From Pisaster brevispinus (lineage: Eukaryota > Echinodermata > Asteroidea > Forcipulatida > Asteriidae), in assembly GCA_023634235.1 (NCBI GenBank), contig JAMKCF010000009.1, forward strand, positions 9,424,001 through 9,488,000: a stretch of DNA of 64,000 bases, read 5' to 3'. A program made the translations under genes and the position numbers. Below, piece by piece: positions 46,258 through 58,620 of the stretch. How positions within the stretch are numbered: position 1 is the first letter of the stretch; the number at the start of each line of letters is the position of its first letter. The notes under the pieces are model-generated. The model ran no database searches, had not been told where the DNA came from, and saw nothing but the letters and a program-made list of their open reading frames with translations.

Positions 46258-47699
46258 GAACTTTTCTGGTTAAAAAAGGAACCATTTGTATCGTTGCAAT
46301 GCTCTCTCGCTTTCAGCACTGAAAACTTAACAATAATATAGGTTATACGTGCAATTTCAGTCGTTAAGGTTGGATAGTTGTTGTTGTTGTTATTGTTGTT
46401 GTTTTTTTTCTGTTTTTTTTTCGTTAAAATACCACCAGACATTGTTTATTTATTGCAGTGGTTAACCTGATTAAATGTGTCCAGGTATAGGAAGTTCATT
46501 GCAAAACGTTTCCCGACACTGGGTATAAGGACGTAATATGAAAGTTGTATCGTTGATCCACTGTTTTTTTGTTTTGGTTTTTTTTGTTCACTGAATGGAA
46601 CTTGATGTATCCTCTAGAGATCCAACGTTTTTTCCCGAAGGTTTTTTTCCCGGGAAAATAGTACCCGCGGTTGCTGGTACGATGACATCATTCGTCGGTT
46701 GTCGGATCATGGAGCATTTGCCGTATTATCAGCCCCGAAAAGCAGGCTGACAATATTGTGCTGCTAGAATTCTTTCTTTCTTTCGAAACGAATGTCGCAA
46801 ATCAAGAATAAAGTTACATATCCGCTCAGTTTCAAGGCTCAGATCAGTTTGTTATTTTTTGTGGACAAGTGTTGAGAAGAAAAAAAGTAGAGGAGGGTCT
46901 CGATAATCTCGAGAAAAAACAACAGGTCTTCGGCTGGAGGCCGAACACTAAAAAACAAAAAACAACCACAACTTCGTCCAATATGGAAGGGTCTATTTGC
47001 AGGGTTGTCTCCTGTAAATTAGTTTCAATAAATTTTTATAATTTTAATTCTGAAGCAATATTTTAGGCACACAGAAATATAATAAACTAAAATTTGGATC
47101 ACGTGGTGATGGCCGGCAAATGTTTGCCGTTCGGGCTCCAACCACATTTGTGTATGCCCTCTGTGTGGCGAAGATATAGTGAATTACGTTATTAAAATTT
47201 GTATGGACCTTCCTATTTTTCTTCCGACCCTCCATTTTGTCACTGTTGTGGCTGCACCTCGAATTTGAGTCTACAACGTTTGACTGCAGGCAGCAGGAGT
47301 TTCAGACTACAGACGCCATGTTATTCTGGTGTACACACATTTTGAGAAAAAAAGGGGGGGAAAGATGTGCACATAACACGCTTACCGTGTTCGATCGTAT
47401 GAACGATCTCTAACCGAGTCTTCTTTTTTTCAGCGCCGTCTTCGCAGAATTCTTGAATTAGTTTGAACTGGCTTGGGAGTGAAATGACAGATGGATCAAT
47501 ATTAAGGAGGAATATAAAGGCTTTGTCACGCAATGGCCACAATGGCGAGTGAATACAAACCAAGATGGCAATTCTGTGAAGTATAGAACAAAATTTGGGG
47601 CTGATTTTAATACAATGTAGTATACATGTAAAGTATATACAGTATTTAACATATTATTTTGAAGTTATGTTGGCTTAATTTATTATTCTCTGCATTTTA

Positions 47700-47890
47700 C
47701 ATCTTGACCCCGGTTCGAATTCCGCTTTGGACCGTAGCGTTGAATGTGGATTGCGGTTCCAATTCCTATTGGGAGAATTCTCCCCAAATGGGGTTTTCCT
47801 CGCACCTCTTAAACTGAGATTACTTCAGCATCTTTTTTACACCGTTATCTTCAGGTCAATAGGTTGCAGTGCAAGGCACTTTGGAGGGGT
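47700..47890 (+). mobile_element. SINE fragment of the GTGGATTG family
   Basis: Starts at a B-box-like CCGGTTCGAATTCCGC, then TGAATGTGGATTGCGGTTCC and GGGGTTTTCCTCGCACCTCT, the same family as 11890-12312. The A-box half is missing. Confidence 0.5.
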
Positions 47891-49396
47891 TCCATAAACA
47901 GAAAGATTACAAAAAAATCTACGCGTAAACTTTACAACAATTAGCTTTCTATGTTCAATCAGAGAAAAAAATCACATAAAACTAAGCCTGCATGACTTAT
48001 TGACTCCAACTTTGCATTGTCTATATATGAATGACATACTGTTATTAATGATGAACAAATACGAAGTATTGGCTACAATTAATAATAATAGGCTAACAAT
48101 GGGCCTAAGAATAATTTTAAAATATTTATTGCGCCCTTCATATACAAACATGATAAAAAGCACACCAACAAGTTTTAAAAATGCACAGAATGGAAGAAAT
48201 GTAGAGAAAACTAGAGGACCGTCCGTCGTTTATTGTTCGTTTAATTAGATACCTGTGGTTGAAGCGACGAGTATAATTAATGATGTACAATGGTAGTTCT
48301 AGCTCCACGGAACATTGGCGCCCAAGGCTACAGTTAGAGTCGAGCTGTCTATTGGATGGAGGGAGGCTGAATAACCGATCATTGATATTGCACACTGCAA
48401 AAATGTGGCATGTAACAGTCTTTTCAGATGTTCTACTGCCAGTTGTGGTTGAGAACTTGTGATAGGCCAATACACAGTACCCGTTAAATCCGCAGTGATA
48501 TCAAAACGAGGCTTGAGGGAAATTAGCCTGGCTTCCTAGCTCCTCTTAAAATAACATTGTACATAGGGGATATATATATACATATATATATACAGATGGG
48601 TGCAGCATAATGAATAAGAACTGCACTGTATACTGATTTCAATACTGAAAACAGAACCGCATCCAACTTTAGTTTATCAAACTGGGTAAGTTGACATTTT
48701 GTATTTGTAAAGTCAAACTGCATGTTATGCATGAAGGGTAAATTACAGTTAATACAATCAAAAAAGGTTTAGTTTCTTAAGAAACAGACAATCGGTAAAA
48801 TATCGACTGTTGTGTGTGGCTCAGGCCCCCTACAGATCAATACAGTCTTGTTGACAATGGTTCACTGGGCACGTGACTCTGTTATCGACCGTTCCGTAGG
48901 CCCCACTCGGCAAGCCGTGTGCAGTCGGCCAGGGGAACTGGTTATACAAAAGCGCGTTAATGTTGGTATAGACTTGTGCAAACATCATCCACATACCATA
49001 CCTGAGCAACACTACCTGGCCTTCGATACTTCAGGAGAAAGTGAATGTGAGCTGCATTATTATGTCTTATTTTCACGCTATGGCAGGCTGCAGGTGATGC
49101 CGCACTCTCCCCATGAAACCAGTAATCTAGATTTGTCAACAGGTATCTGGCAATCACTCGTTGCCGAGTGTACATGGGCGTTCAGATATTATACAGCTAA
49201 GTGATGGTGTAAATTTTAGATGCGTCGTGTATCACATCATTCCTTCCTCTATAATTGAACACGAGTGTTGTGCTTTGTGGAGTTTGTAGAGAGACTGATG
49301 ATGTCATGATAACGCACGTTTTGTGAATCAAACTGATTAGGATCTTGCTTGTTGACAAATTTGATAACCTTCTGAAAGACTTCTCTTTGGTGAACA

Positions 49397-52300
49397 ATGC
49401 TACTCGGGACGGTGCAGATATCGGGTGAGAACCTCTCCTCTACTGATGTACGGGACATCAGCGATTCTTTACGGCATGATTCAATCAAGCTTCTCTCGCT
49501 TCGGGGTTGCCGTATGGCGGACCAGCACTACCGCCGAATGATGGCTGCCCTGGCCGAGTGCAAGTCCATCTCCCAACTTAACCTGAACCTCGGCGTGGTG
49601 TGCAGTCGAGAGAGAATCAAGCTACTTGCGTCTGCACTCTGCACAAACAAGTCTCTCACAGGACTCTTGTAAGTGTCAATTTATCTATTGCAAAATTATG
49701 TTTGATATGTCATCATTATACGACAACAATACTGTGTTACCAGGTCTGTTTCAAGACACATAAATATATGGTTCAATGGCAGTAAATTCCCCCCCCCGCC
49801 TGAAACTTCGAAAGTGTTGAACTCCAACAGGAGTTTATCCAACATTATCATTCCAACAGCCATCTAACCCTAGACCGGCAATGTTGCTCTGTGGTACTGT
49901 GCTCAGAATAGTACTGGGGATGCCCGCCAAAAAAAAAACAACAACAACAATAACCATAACTCTAGATTACCGTCTGCATTTATAAGAGATGACACTATTG
50001 TCTGCAAGTACGTGCATCAAGGGTATCACGTAAAGTCACTTTGACACGAACTTGAAAATGGAATAACTCCAGCATTTTGTCTACAGGGCTGCATTTCTTG
50101 TGTTAAAACAAGTGTACCGTGACTGGACCCTCTCTGCATTGCAAATCGTTATCTATTCTGCTAAACTGGGGTATATACAATTACAACAGGGGAGAAAGCG
50201 CATTTTAAAAATTGTATCTATCATCAACCTCGATTAGAACGGATCTTCCATTGCAATAACACCGCTAGGATTGGTCCTCTTTAATTTAAGTCCTCTGCAG
50301 TCAGTATGAGATGTTGTTCACCTATGCTAGAACAAAATATCAACAGATACAATTATTGCCAAATTGCATTGACGTAAAACATTCATTAGAATTTACCATA
50401 GTGACCTCGTTCAGTCGAGTATATAGAGAAGAACCTGAAGGAGTGGAAGTTAATTTGGTCTTATTTCTACTGTGTTTTGCAGTACACCCCGGTTGTGTCA
50501 CACACTGCCGGCAAGACTAATTATCTCTTAACAGACATTCTTGTTTCCAATTGCCGGGGGGGGGGGGGTTGTAAATATGCAAATTTTTAAATATTAAAAT
50601 GTTCATTTTAAAATTCGAAATGGCGGGTGGAAATAAGTTATTGCCTGTGCACGCAACTGGATTATTATATCCTTCTGTTATAGAATTGGTAGAGTTGGGA
50701 TGATCGTCACAGAGGGAAAAAAAGGCAAATCATTAAGTCTGGTTGGTTGCAAGCGTTGCCCTATGACGTCAAACTGTGACAATGCTGTATCGATCTTTTC
50801 TGCCTTCGTGATATATTAAATATTAAGCTATTCAATGTAGCTACTGAAAACACGTACAGTAGGCCCAGGGACGCAACTCAACCAATGACAGAGAAAGGTC
50901 CTCGTTGCCCATTCCATTTACAAGATGATTACTTAGTTTCTTTGCAAGAATGAGAAAGTTGACACAGTGACACTTCGATTGTCTTGGAAGTGGACGTGTT
51001 AAAAACGGATTTGATTTTATTTATTTCGGAAGAGTCTATGACCGTGTTCTTCCGGAAATATTATCACAATCAACTGCAGGAAAAGTACAATTGATGCCCA
51101 GATTAAATTTGTTATGAAATTGTTATACATTGTTTAATGCTTGTAAATGCAATTTGCGGAACGTTTTCATTGCATTGTATACGAAGGAAAGTGAAAAACT
51201 TGTAAATTGCTTTGAAAATGAAACAGCACGCATCACTGTGCTTCACTTTCGCAGTCTTGCTGTTTCAAATGCGGTTCACTAAATTCAGTAGGTTTACAGC
51301 GAAGCTCTACGATGAACGTCAAACACGTGGAGCTATATTATACACAAAATCATAATCAGAATGACAATCATGCCTTGTTTGGTTGCTATGGCGACAGTTT
51401 AGCTGCTATCCTTTCAAGCAAAATAGTTTCTTGTATTCCTGCTCGGTCGACCGTTATCAACCTTTCTCTCCTACCGTGCTGGTAGTGGCCATTCCGCCAT
51501 TGTGATCGATAGCCTGCAGGAAATGGAAATTATACACAATATTATTTCACGGGGAATTTTCTCATTGGATTGTTTGCTTGGAAGGATAGCTTGGTGCTCG
51601 TTTTCATGTAAAGCAAAGCATTTGTGTCGACTTGAAGAATGATAAATTGTTCATCTTGTACACCTCTTTCATTCATGAGTCACAAGCAAACCTTTTGTTC
51701 CCCTGGATTTGATAATGATCATAACATCCGAGAATTGGGAATTTAAAAAACAAAATTTGTATAACTATCTGTCTTGATTACTGTGAACTTTTATTTTATG
51801 GTCGACCAAATTCTAATGTTCTAGACTGCAAAAAGTAAAAAAATGCCGCTGCTAGGCTTGTATGTGATTAACATCATTGATATGTTGCATATTAAAGACC
51901 ATTCTAACTATTCTCTGCATTCTAACAACAGGTTACTTTTAAATTAACCATAGGGTAAAATGCAAAGATCCACTGGTGACAAGTCATTTATTCAAGCTGC
52001 ACCGACACTTTGGAACGGATTCCTCTCATGTTCAATCAATACAATCTCTTTCTGTTTTTAAGACTTCAGACTTTTCTAATTTCGTTTTATGTGTGTGTGT
52101 AATACTGTTGGCTTTACCCTTTGCTGTTTTACTCCATTCTGCTGACTTTCTAAGTTACTGAGATTATTGTAAAGCACTTCTGACCATTTTATGGTGAAAT
52201 GCGCTCAACAATTGTGGTATCATTTTTATTATTAACCAAACCGTGTAAATATAAAACCAAAATATTATTCTTCCCGAGCTCATGGCAACGGTTTGCTAAT

Positions 52301-55300
52301 TTTCAGTGAAGGTGTTTCTGTTTTGGATGTTATTGTCTTTTTGATGCCTTTGTTTAGAAATTGGGCACCATTTAACCGGTCGATAGCCATGATCGGCCTA
52401 TATTATGTTTCCAGTTAGGTTTAGAGGTTAAACTATTCGTGTTTGCATTTTTCAAAAATTGACAGGGTAGTATTAATAATATTAATTTGTCATTGGACAA
52501 AACAACTTTTAATTAGGCAATATGAGCCCGCTCTTCACTGCGTGGTAACGACCTTGGCTTTAAGTGGCTGGCCGGACACCGTCTGTCTTTGCCAAAACAC
52601 AAAACAATGTATGAAATATTAAGTTCCAGGCAAAAATTTAACTGCCTAAAGAATGCGTTCGGCGAGATCCGTTCGGCCAGCCACCAACCAATGGCATTAC
52701 CACGTAGAAGACCGGCTCCTCGCACTGTTATTGCCATCATTTAAAAAAAAACCTGAAAAACGGTGAAACTATTTCGGCTTTTATAATTTTTCTTTCGCCG
52801 ATATTTTTCGAAACTTATAGGCCTATTCATGTCCAAGGGCCATTGTTTAGGCCATAAAATTCTTGTAAGGAACCTAACCTCTCTCACACATAATTAACTC
52901 TTTATGATTATTTTCAAGAACCAGGCCATGAGCTTTGAAAATTAACAGCACCATAAATAGAAATACTTTGGTCGGTGTTAGGCTATATTTGTCTAGGGCC
53001 ATTATCACATGTTTTATAGAGTGCATAAGCTCCATGAGGTAGGGCCCCTATATATTAAATTACCTTAGTCCCCCTTTTAAATAATGTGCCCCTTTTCTAC
53101 TGAACAGCTCGATCTATAAGGCAATCTTGTTGAAAAACATCCCCTAAATAAATAGGAAATGTCCACTGGGTATAATATTGACGTGTTCTATTTTGTGTGT
53201 GTTATTGTGGGGTTTTTCCCCCTCCAGCCTCCATGGGTCTCCGCTCGGCGATAACGGGCTAGCGTTGCTCATGGACTCTCTGGCATTACATCCGGGCATC
53301 ACTTCCTTGGACCTTGGTGACTGTCGCCTAGGCGACGTGGCCATACAAATGCTGTGTCGTCTGCTTCCTGAAAAAGGCGTCAAACCAGGTGCGTATGAGC
53401 TGTGTGTGTGTGCGGGGTTTGCACCGTACATTAATTGATAATTGAATTCTCATAAATCTCACAGCAAACATGGTGAAATAAGGGCTCGAATTTTTTTGGG
53501 AAAATTCACAAGACCGCCGGGCTTGTAGGCCTACCTCGGATTTTTTACCGGAACCGGAATTGCTTTCAGAATCAAAGACCAGAATCAAAAATAAGTAACG
53601 ACATAAAAACACCAGAACCATAATGACAAAACAGTTTTAACACAATAACCTGTTTTGCTGTCGGTTGTTTGTTTGTTTGTTAGTTTTTTGCCATTAAAAA
53701 AAAATGATGTTAGTGAATCGAAAAACAGTCGTGAGTTTACTGACTTTTACACTAAAATCTCGGGCCTGTGGCTCAGTGTAAAATTTGGATGTTTTGATTG
53801 CATGGTTTAGTACACCCAATGCATCACAAGACATGAAGCTTCGCTATCAATATTTGATGTGTGTGTGTGAGTTTGTTTTCACATTCAAACCGGGGACCTA
53901 TAACAAAAGAGGACAATAGGGTCCCCGGTTGGGTAAAGGTCCCCAGTTGGAAATTGTGTACAAAACCAATGGGAGCTGTTGCCAAAAAGTTAGAGTCCAA
54001 ACAAAAGAGGGACAATAGGAGGTCCCCGATTGGAGGTGTTTACACACTTGGGTGCCCTTACACATGCCAACTTACGGGGTACTTTTAACAATGGAACAAT
54101 GGACCCCACAAGGCAATTTCAATAGGAACAATAGGGCCCCACAAGGGAATTCTTTAGAAAAGGGAACAAAAGAACAACAATAGCAGTACCCCACAAACCG
54201 GATCCGTAAGGTTGTGTGTGTGTGTGTGTGTGATTTATGTATTTGTTTTTTATTTTTCATCTTTAAAAAAAAAAAAAACCTGTTACACGAAACTCAATGA
54301 CAAAGTCATTCCGATCCAACTCATTGCCTTGTTAATTTTCGATGAAAAGAACCGAAAGGTAAAACTCAGTGTTTAAAACCACAAGGGAAACTGACTGGGA
54401 AATTTTTTAAATAATTCGGGTTTGAACAACTTTGTTCAAACCCAAATTAGAATATATTTTTATTCGTTTTAAAATAAAAAGCCGTCAGACACTTTTCCCA
54501 ACAGATTTTTGCTGAATGTTCTCAAATAATGTTTTTTTGACCAAGTAATGTTCATGTGCACATCTACTGTATGAGTAGGCCCTACTCGATTCCACTCTTT
54601 CTGGAACAGAAGAACATGAAAGTCAGTGAGGTGATGTCACACTTATTAGCAACATAAACTATTAGAAAAATAGTTTATTCTCTGACATTTTAGACATTCT
54701 CTGACATTCTCTGAACCTAGCAGATTCTTTCTCATTCGAGAAAGACGCTGCTACATTTTGGAAACTTCCGGGTCAGATTTGACCCGGGTTCTATGGGGTC
54801 TGACCCAGTTCCAGGTCAGGCAGACCAGACAGCGGTTAAAAATGAGTTTTTAACTCGGATTCGGCACCACTTGGACCCATTTCTGAGTCATTTTGACACA
54901 GACCCTTGTTCATACTGACCTGGAAAGGCCCAACTGGACCCGGGTCAATTCTGAAGTTTTTTAGTATATGAAAGAAACGTCAGACCGGTAACTATTATTC
55001 GCACTTATACCATGGGTCCCTTTTGGTTGGTAAGCAGTCAACAGCTAATTCAACTATTTATTGACTTGAATTATTCAGAGCAGATTGAATGTCGAATCTT
55101 TCACAGATTTTGCACATAACTTTTGGTATAAAGGTAGAGTAAATGGTGGCAAAACTTCCCATAACTTATTTCGCCTTGAGATGAGTTATAGTTTTTAAGA
55201 AGTGAGTAAAACAGTGAGTTTATTTGATCTACCGAGTCCAAAACCAATTGTTTAAAACAGTGAAAACATGCAATACTTTTTGTCGCTATTTTCTCATGTC

Positions 55301-57334
55301 TCCGATGAGCTTAACCTCTCCGAGTTTGTTAATTTAAGTATGTTGGTTCACACATTGCGGAAATTGGTCTTTGAAAACGACCAATACTGTCCACGTACTT
55401 CAAGTTTGTCAGTTGTATACAAAACCTAACAAGGGTTTACTTTGATCCGATTTTTTTTTTATTTTTTATTTTTCTTTTGAAAACTACAAGGAAAATACAT
55501 GCACATAAAACAAAATAGACAAATAAACGGAAAAGGCAAGAAAAAAACAATTATTTGCCAAGGATAACACAAACAAGTCAAAGACTTCATATTTCTGCTG
55601 TGGTCCTCGTCATGTTTCTCGATTCGTGGTGGTGTTTTTTTTTGTAACAGCATAATACATTATTATTAAATTGCGCTTTTGGATCACAATGTCTTCCAGG
55701 TTTGAAGGAGCTGACACTGAGTGCGAACCCTGCCGTGACTCCTATGGGCTGGGCCTACCTGGCGATAGCAATGTCGTCAGGTAATAGTCTGAGAGTGCTG
55801 AACGTTGACTACAACAGGCTAGGAGACACCGGGGTGTGCATGCTGGCTGTCTCTGCTGCAGCAAGTAAATCGCTGGAGGTGATGGACCTAGAGAGCGTTG
55901 GGGTCTCTGACCAGGGGGCGAAGGTAGGTTGTTGATGACTTATGGTCGTTTTCTGCTTCTGCGATAATCACCAATTTCATAGAGTGGCTTAAGCAGAAAA
56001 TATTGCTTAACAATTTTCTGCTGAGCAGACTATATGCAGGACCTTCCAAAGTAAATATGGCTGGTAAGTAAGCATAATTTTGTTGTGCTTAGCTACTTAT
56101 TCTGCTTAAGCAGCTCTGTGAAATTGGGCCCTAATGCTGATGTAGTTAATGCCACTGGAGGTTGTTTTTTATGAAGCCTAGTTTAAAATGTTGATATTGA
56201 TCCTCCGTGTATGCTTCAGTTACAACTGCTGCTGCTATCCCACGCCCTATTATTATGGTTTGGGGTTATTTTCTTTTATTGGTTAATTTCTGTGTTTGTA
56301 AGTCTCACTGGAAAGTTAAACCTCTTTCCTTGATAAAGAATCTCATTTGAATCGCATGGTATTATAAAAGATTGGTAAGGATAAAAAAAATTGTTTAGTT
56401 TTAGTATAAAAGCTTACTGATTATGAAGTTCATACCATTTTCCCATGAAATAAACCCTTCTGAAATGAAGTCATATTCAAGGAAAGAGTATCTGGAAGCC
56501 TTACAAAAACGCAACAGCTGCATGACTTTGGTCGTTACAACCAAAATTGTGGACATTGTTCTTACATGCTGTAAACGGTGCATGGTTTTTCACTATTTTC
56601 TCCTGATTCACACAACAGATTCAGCCCGAAGTTTCAAAGGTTTGTTGATAATGGTTGATCACACAAAACATGAACATTGTCTATTTTGTCAGTTCTACCA
56701 ATCCTGTATAATACCTTTAAACTTAACCTAGTCTTCTTCCATACACTACCATCCCTAGGTCCTCCTCACGCTTGTCAATGGATTTTCGGGATCACTCACA
56801 GACATTGTTGTGAAGGAAAACAATATGAACACAGCCATCGAAAAAGAAATAGCTCAACGTCTTGGTCAAGACGCCCACATAACAACCGACAGCAGCTCCA
56901 GTGATTCCGAGGTGAGTGACACCGAAGACGTGTCTGAAAGATACGGGAAGAAACGGTCGGGACGCGGGGGACTGGAGGCCGTCCGACATGGTGGATCCCT
57001 AGGTAGTCCTCGAGACGAGCAGCTGCGCTCCGTGGAACGCACAGCTTTACGGCTCCTGAAGAGGACCAAATCAAGCGACGGGGTACTTCTGAGGAAAGGA
57101 AGAATGCTCAAACGGGAACATCACCTCTCACAATCTGAATCGGACAGTAGCGAAGAGGAAATGAAAATTTATTTATCGAAAATGGATATCGGTAACGAAA
57201 AGGATCCGCCTGGTAGACGGGAGGAAGTTGGCGCGCTGTCGTCGCCCAGAGCTGAGAAGGCATCACATGGCAATCGTAAAGTTCAACCTCCAAAGCTAAT
57301 TCTACCGGAAAACCTTGCAAATGCAAACGTGTGA
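49397..57334 (+). CDS. LRRC73-like: leucine-rich repeat protein, LRRC73-like, with long C-terminal tail
   Basis: Exons 49397-49668, 53228-53388, 55700-55923 and 56759-57334, with GT-AG sites and continuous phases, give 410 aa ending in TGA. The N-terminus (VQISGENLS, LLSLRGCRM, LNLNLGVV), FLHGSPL, LDLGDCRLGD, LKELTLSANP, LNVDYNRLGD and MDLES are ribonuclease-inhibitor-type LRR strands in the order found in LRRC73, and the ATG lies at the same place. LRRs end near residue 262. The rest is a Ser-rich acidic patch (SSSSDSEVSDTED), a Lys/Arg-rich stretch and a second acidic patch (SESDSSEEE); vertebrate LRRC73 is about 100 residues shorter. LRRC73 function is poorly known; a scaffold or binding role is the general expectation. 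No signal peptide or membrane helix. Confidence 0.88.
50675..50740 (+). repeat. truncated end of the TATTATA...GGATTGGTAGA MITE family
   Basis: TTATAGAATTGGTAGAGTTG and GTCACAGAGG match the left end of copies A to C for about 60 bases and then diverge. It lies in intron 1 of the LRR gene. Confidence 0.4.
51760..52240 (+). pseudogene. L2-type LINE reverse transcriptase remnant
   Basis: The translation gives LDYCELLFYGRPNSNVLDC, then KNAAARLVCD, and after a gap SFIQAAPTLWNGF, the conserved C-terminal motifs of L2/CR1 reverse transcriptases, with stops throughout. It ends in GTGAAATGCGCTCAACAATT and a TTTTTATTATTA tail near 52235. It is dead and lies in intron 1 of the LRR gene. Confidence 0.7.
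53470..53800. repeat. old interspersed repeats in LRR intron 2
   Basis: GGCTCGAATTTTTTTGGGAA and CACAAGACCG resemble the reverse complement of 3415-3460. TTTACACTAAAATCTCGGGC and GGCTCAGTGTAAA near 53745-53800 resemble the repeat at 3045 and 12740. Both are decayed. Confidence 0.35.
53826..54240 (+). repeat. AACAAAAGAGG / CCCCACAAGG repeat block, copy 1, with a GT microsatellite
   Basis: Short phrases such as AACAAAAGAGGACAATAGG, GGTCCCCGGTTGG, CCTTACACATGCCAACTTAC and GGACCCCACAAGG recur inside the block. Related sequence lies at 60968-61330 and 63340-63440. The block ends at a (GT)n run near 54214-54232. Confidence 0.55.
54774..54957. mobile_element. GGGTCA/TGACCC-rich foldback repeat, copy 1
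   Basis: CTTCCGGGTCAGATTTGACC at the left faces GGACCCGGGTCAATTCTGAAG at the right, which is the inverted sequence. The interior has many GGTCA/TGACC words. Relatives lie at 58274-58480 (reverse) and 60753-60962. Non-coding, in LRR intron 2. Confidence 0.6.
55970..56131. mobile_element. MITE with AATTTCATAGAGTGGCTTAAGCAGAA ends
   Basis: CCAATTTCATAGAGTGGCTT and (inverted) CCCAATTTCACAGAGCTGCTT match at the ends, and AAGCAGAA follows on both sides. A decayed relative lies at 62505-62645. It lies in LRR intron 3. Confidence 0.65.
56360..56714 (-). mobile_element. MITE of the TATTATACAGGATTGGTAGA family, copy C
   Basis: On the minus strand it starts TATTATACAGGATTGGTAGA and follows copy B block by block (CATGTTTTGTGTGATCAACC, ATTTTGGTTGTAACGACC). 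It ends about 45 bases before the LRR exon 4 acceptor (exon begins 56759). Confidence 0.7.
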
Positions 57335-58260
57335 CTGATACAAACGTATGGTTGTGCTACGCTTCAATAATTTAATGTCAAAATTGTAACAGCTACACAA
57401 GAGTTTTAAAGATGCACATTTATAATGTTTTTATGATCAAATCTTGTGTATTAGTTTGTAAACTAAGGGCAGCATTTGGTCAACTCTCTCACGATTCGTG
57501 TAAAAGCAGTTGAATTATCTGTGAATGTCAGCCTCAAAGTGCCTTTGGTTTTGTTTTGGCCACACAGTAGACACTCCTTTTTTCGTTTGTTTTGTATTTT
57601 TTTACTACGTTTTGGTAGAAAAAGAGGTTTTTAGAAACAGATCCAGATAGAAAAAGTACTATATGGCTCATCACTTTATTTATTTTGATTCAAAGTTGCG
57701 TCAAAAAAGGTTTTATGATTATTAGATTTTATTCAGCGATTTTACCTGGAGTTATTCCGTCCAATTCAATCAGAGAAAATTTCAAGTGTTATACTTTCAT
57801 TTAAAAAGTCGTAAATTTTCACTATTTAATTAAAACAATACTAACAGTACAATGGACGCATGCTTTTGAAACACACATCGCTGAAGCTATTTCACTTAAA
57901 ATTAAGGCCTGCTTATCCAAAAACTACCTGTAATTTTATTATCCCGTCCTGCCAAAGTGTTCAAATTGATGTTTATGGGAAAAATTTGATCACAAGCGAT
58001 ATTTGTGCCTGTAACATAAGTATATCGTGCTGGGAAGACTCTTCGTAGAGGTCGCCCTTGTACGTGGTATAAACATGTCATTTTTTCTCTCGAGTTTTTA
58101 GCTGGCTCGTCCCCAGGTAGCTTGTCTGATTCAAGCAACTTCGGCAAGCGATATAATATAGTGCTGTTGGTAGCAGCAACATTGTTGTAAAATACCGTAC
58201 ACAGTTATCAGCTATGCAGCCATCACCAAAGCAGTCCATTCGGACACGACTTGACATACA
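57335..58260. other. 3' flank of the LRR gene
   Basis: AT-rich DNA with no further coding signal; part of it is probably 3' UTR. An AATAAA near 59103 is a possible distant polyadenylation signal; no nearer canonical signal stands out. Confidence 0.3.
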
Positions 58261-58273
58261 CATCCTCTTTAAA

Positions 58274-58480
58274 TCTGGAGTCCGGATCGAGAGGGGCCTG
58301 GACCCACACGTGGGTCACTGTGACCCCGGAATCTGAGTCAAAATGACCGAGAAATGAATCAATCTGATGCAGAATCCGAGTTAAAAATGTATTCTTTTTT
58401 GGCAAATCAATTTCCGGGTCAGCAAGAACCACAAATGGGTCAGACCCGGAATCCGGTACACTCTGACACAGGAGTTTCAG
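58274..58480. mobile_element. GGGTCA/TGACCC-rich foldback repeat, copy 2 (reverse)
   Basis: The reverse complement has CCGGATTCCGGGTCTGACCC, GGTTCTTGCTGACCCGGAAA and TTTTGACTCAGATTCCGGGG, the pattern of copies 1 and 3. The ends are more decayed. Confidence 0.55.
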
Positions 58481-58496
58481 AGTGTTCAATGGGAGC

Positions 58497-58605
58497 GCTA
58501 GGTGGCAGCAGACTTACCAGGTAATTTCCATTGTTTACGCAGTTCTGAGCATGCGCACATTACGGAGAACAATGAATTTACCTGGTAGGTCTGCTGCCAC
58601 CTAGC
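58497..58605. mobile_element. near-perfect 109-bp palindromic element
   Basis: GCTAGGTGGCAGCAGACTTA and CCAGGTAA at the left face the inverted TTTACCTGG and GGTCTGCTGCCACCTAGC at the right. TTCCATTGTT and AACAATGAA pair further in, leaving a loop of about 35 bases. It looks like a small hairpin MITE. Confidence 0.75.
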
Positions 58606-58620
58606 ATTCCTAAAGTCCCC

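Larger units (their letters stand above)
44616..49396. other. intergenic between transporter copy 2 and the LRR gene
   Basis: No supported gene. It contains a third, diverged ACTTCTTCTGATAGC repeat (44698-44808), a poly-T run near 45140, an ATCT microsatellite after an AATAAA near 45742, a MITE (45885-46257), a SINE piece (47700-47890) and a short AT/ATAC tract (48567-48592). A 130-codon open frame at 48812-49204 just upstream of the LRR gene has no recognisable family and may be part of its 5' region. Confidence 0.4.

Noticed and set aside
48812..49204. 130-codon open frame just upstream of the LRR gene
   Set aside because: No recognisable family and no splice link to the LRR gene, whose ATG matches that of LRRC73. 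It could be 5' UTR or promoter DNA, so it was not called as a gene.
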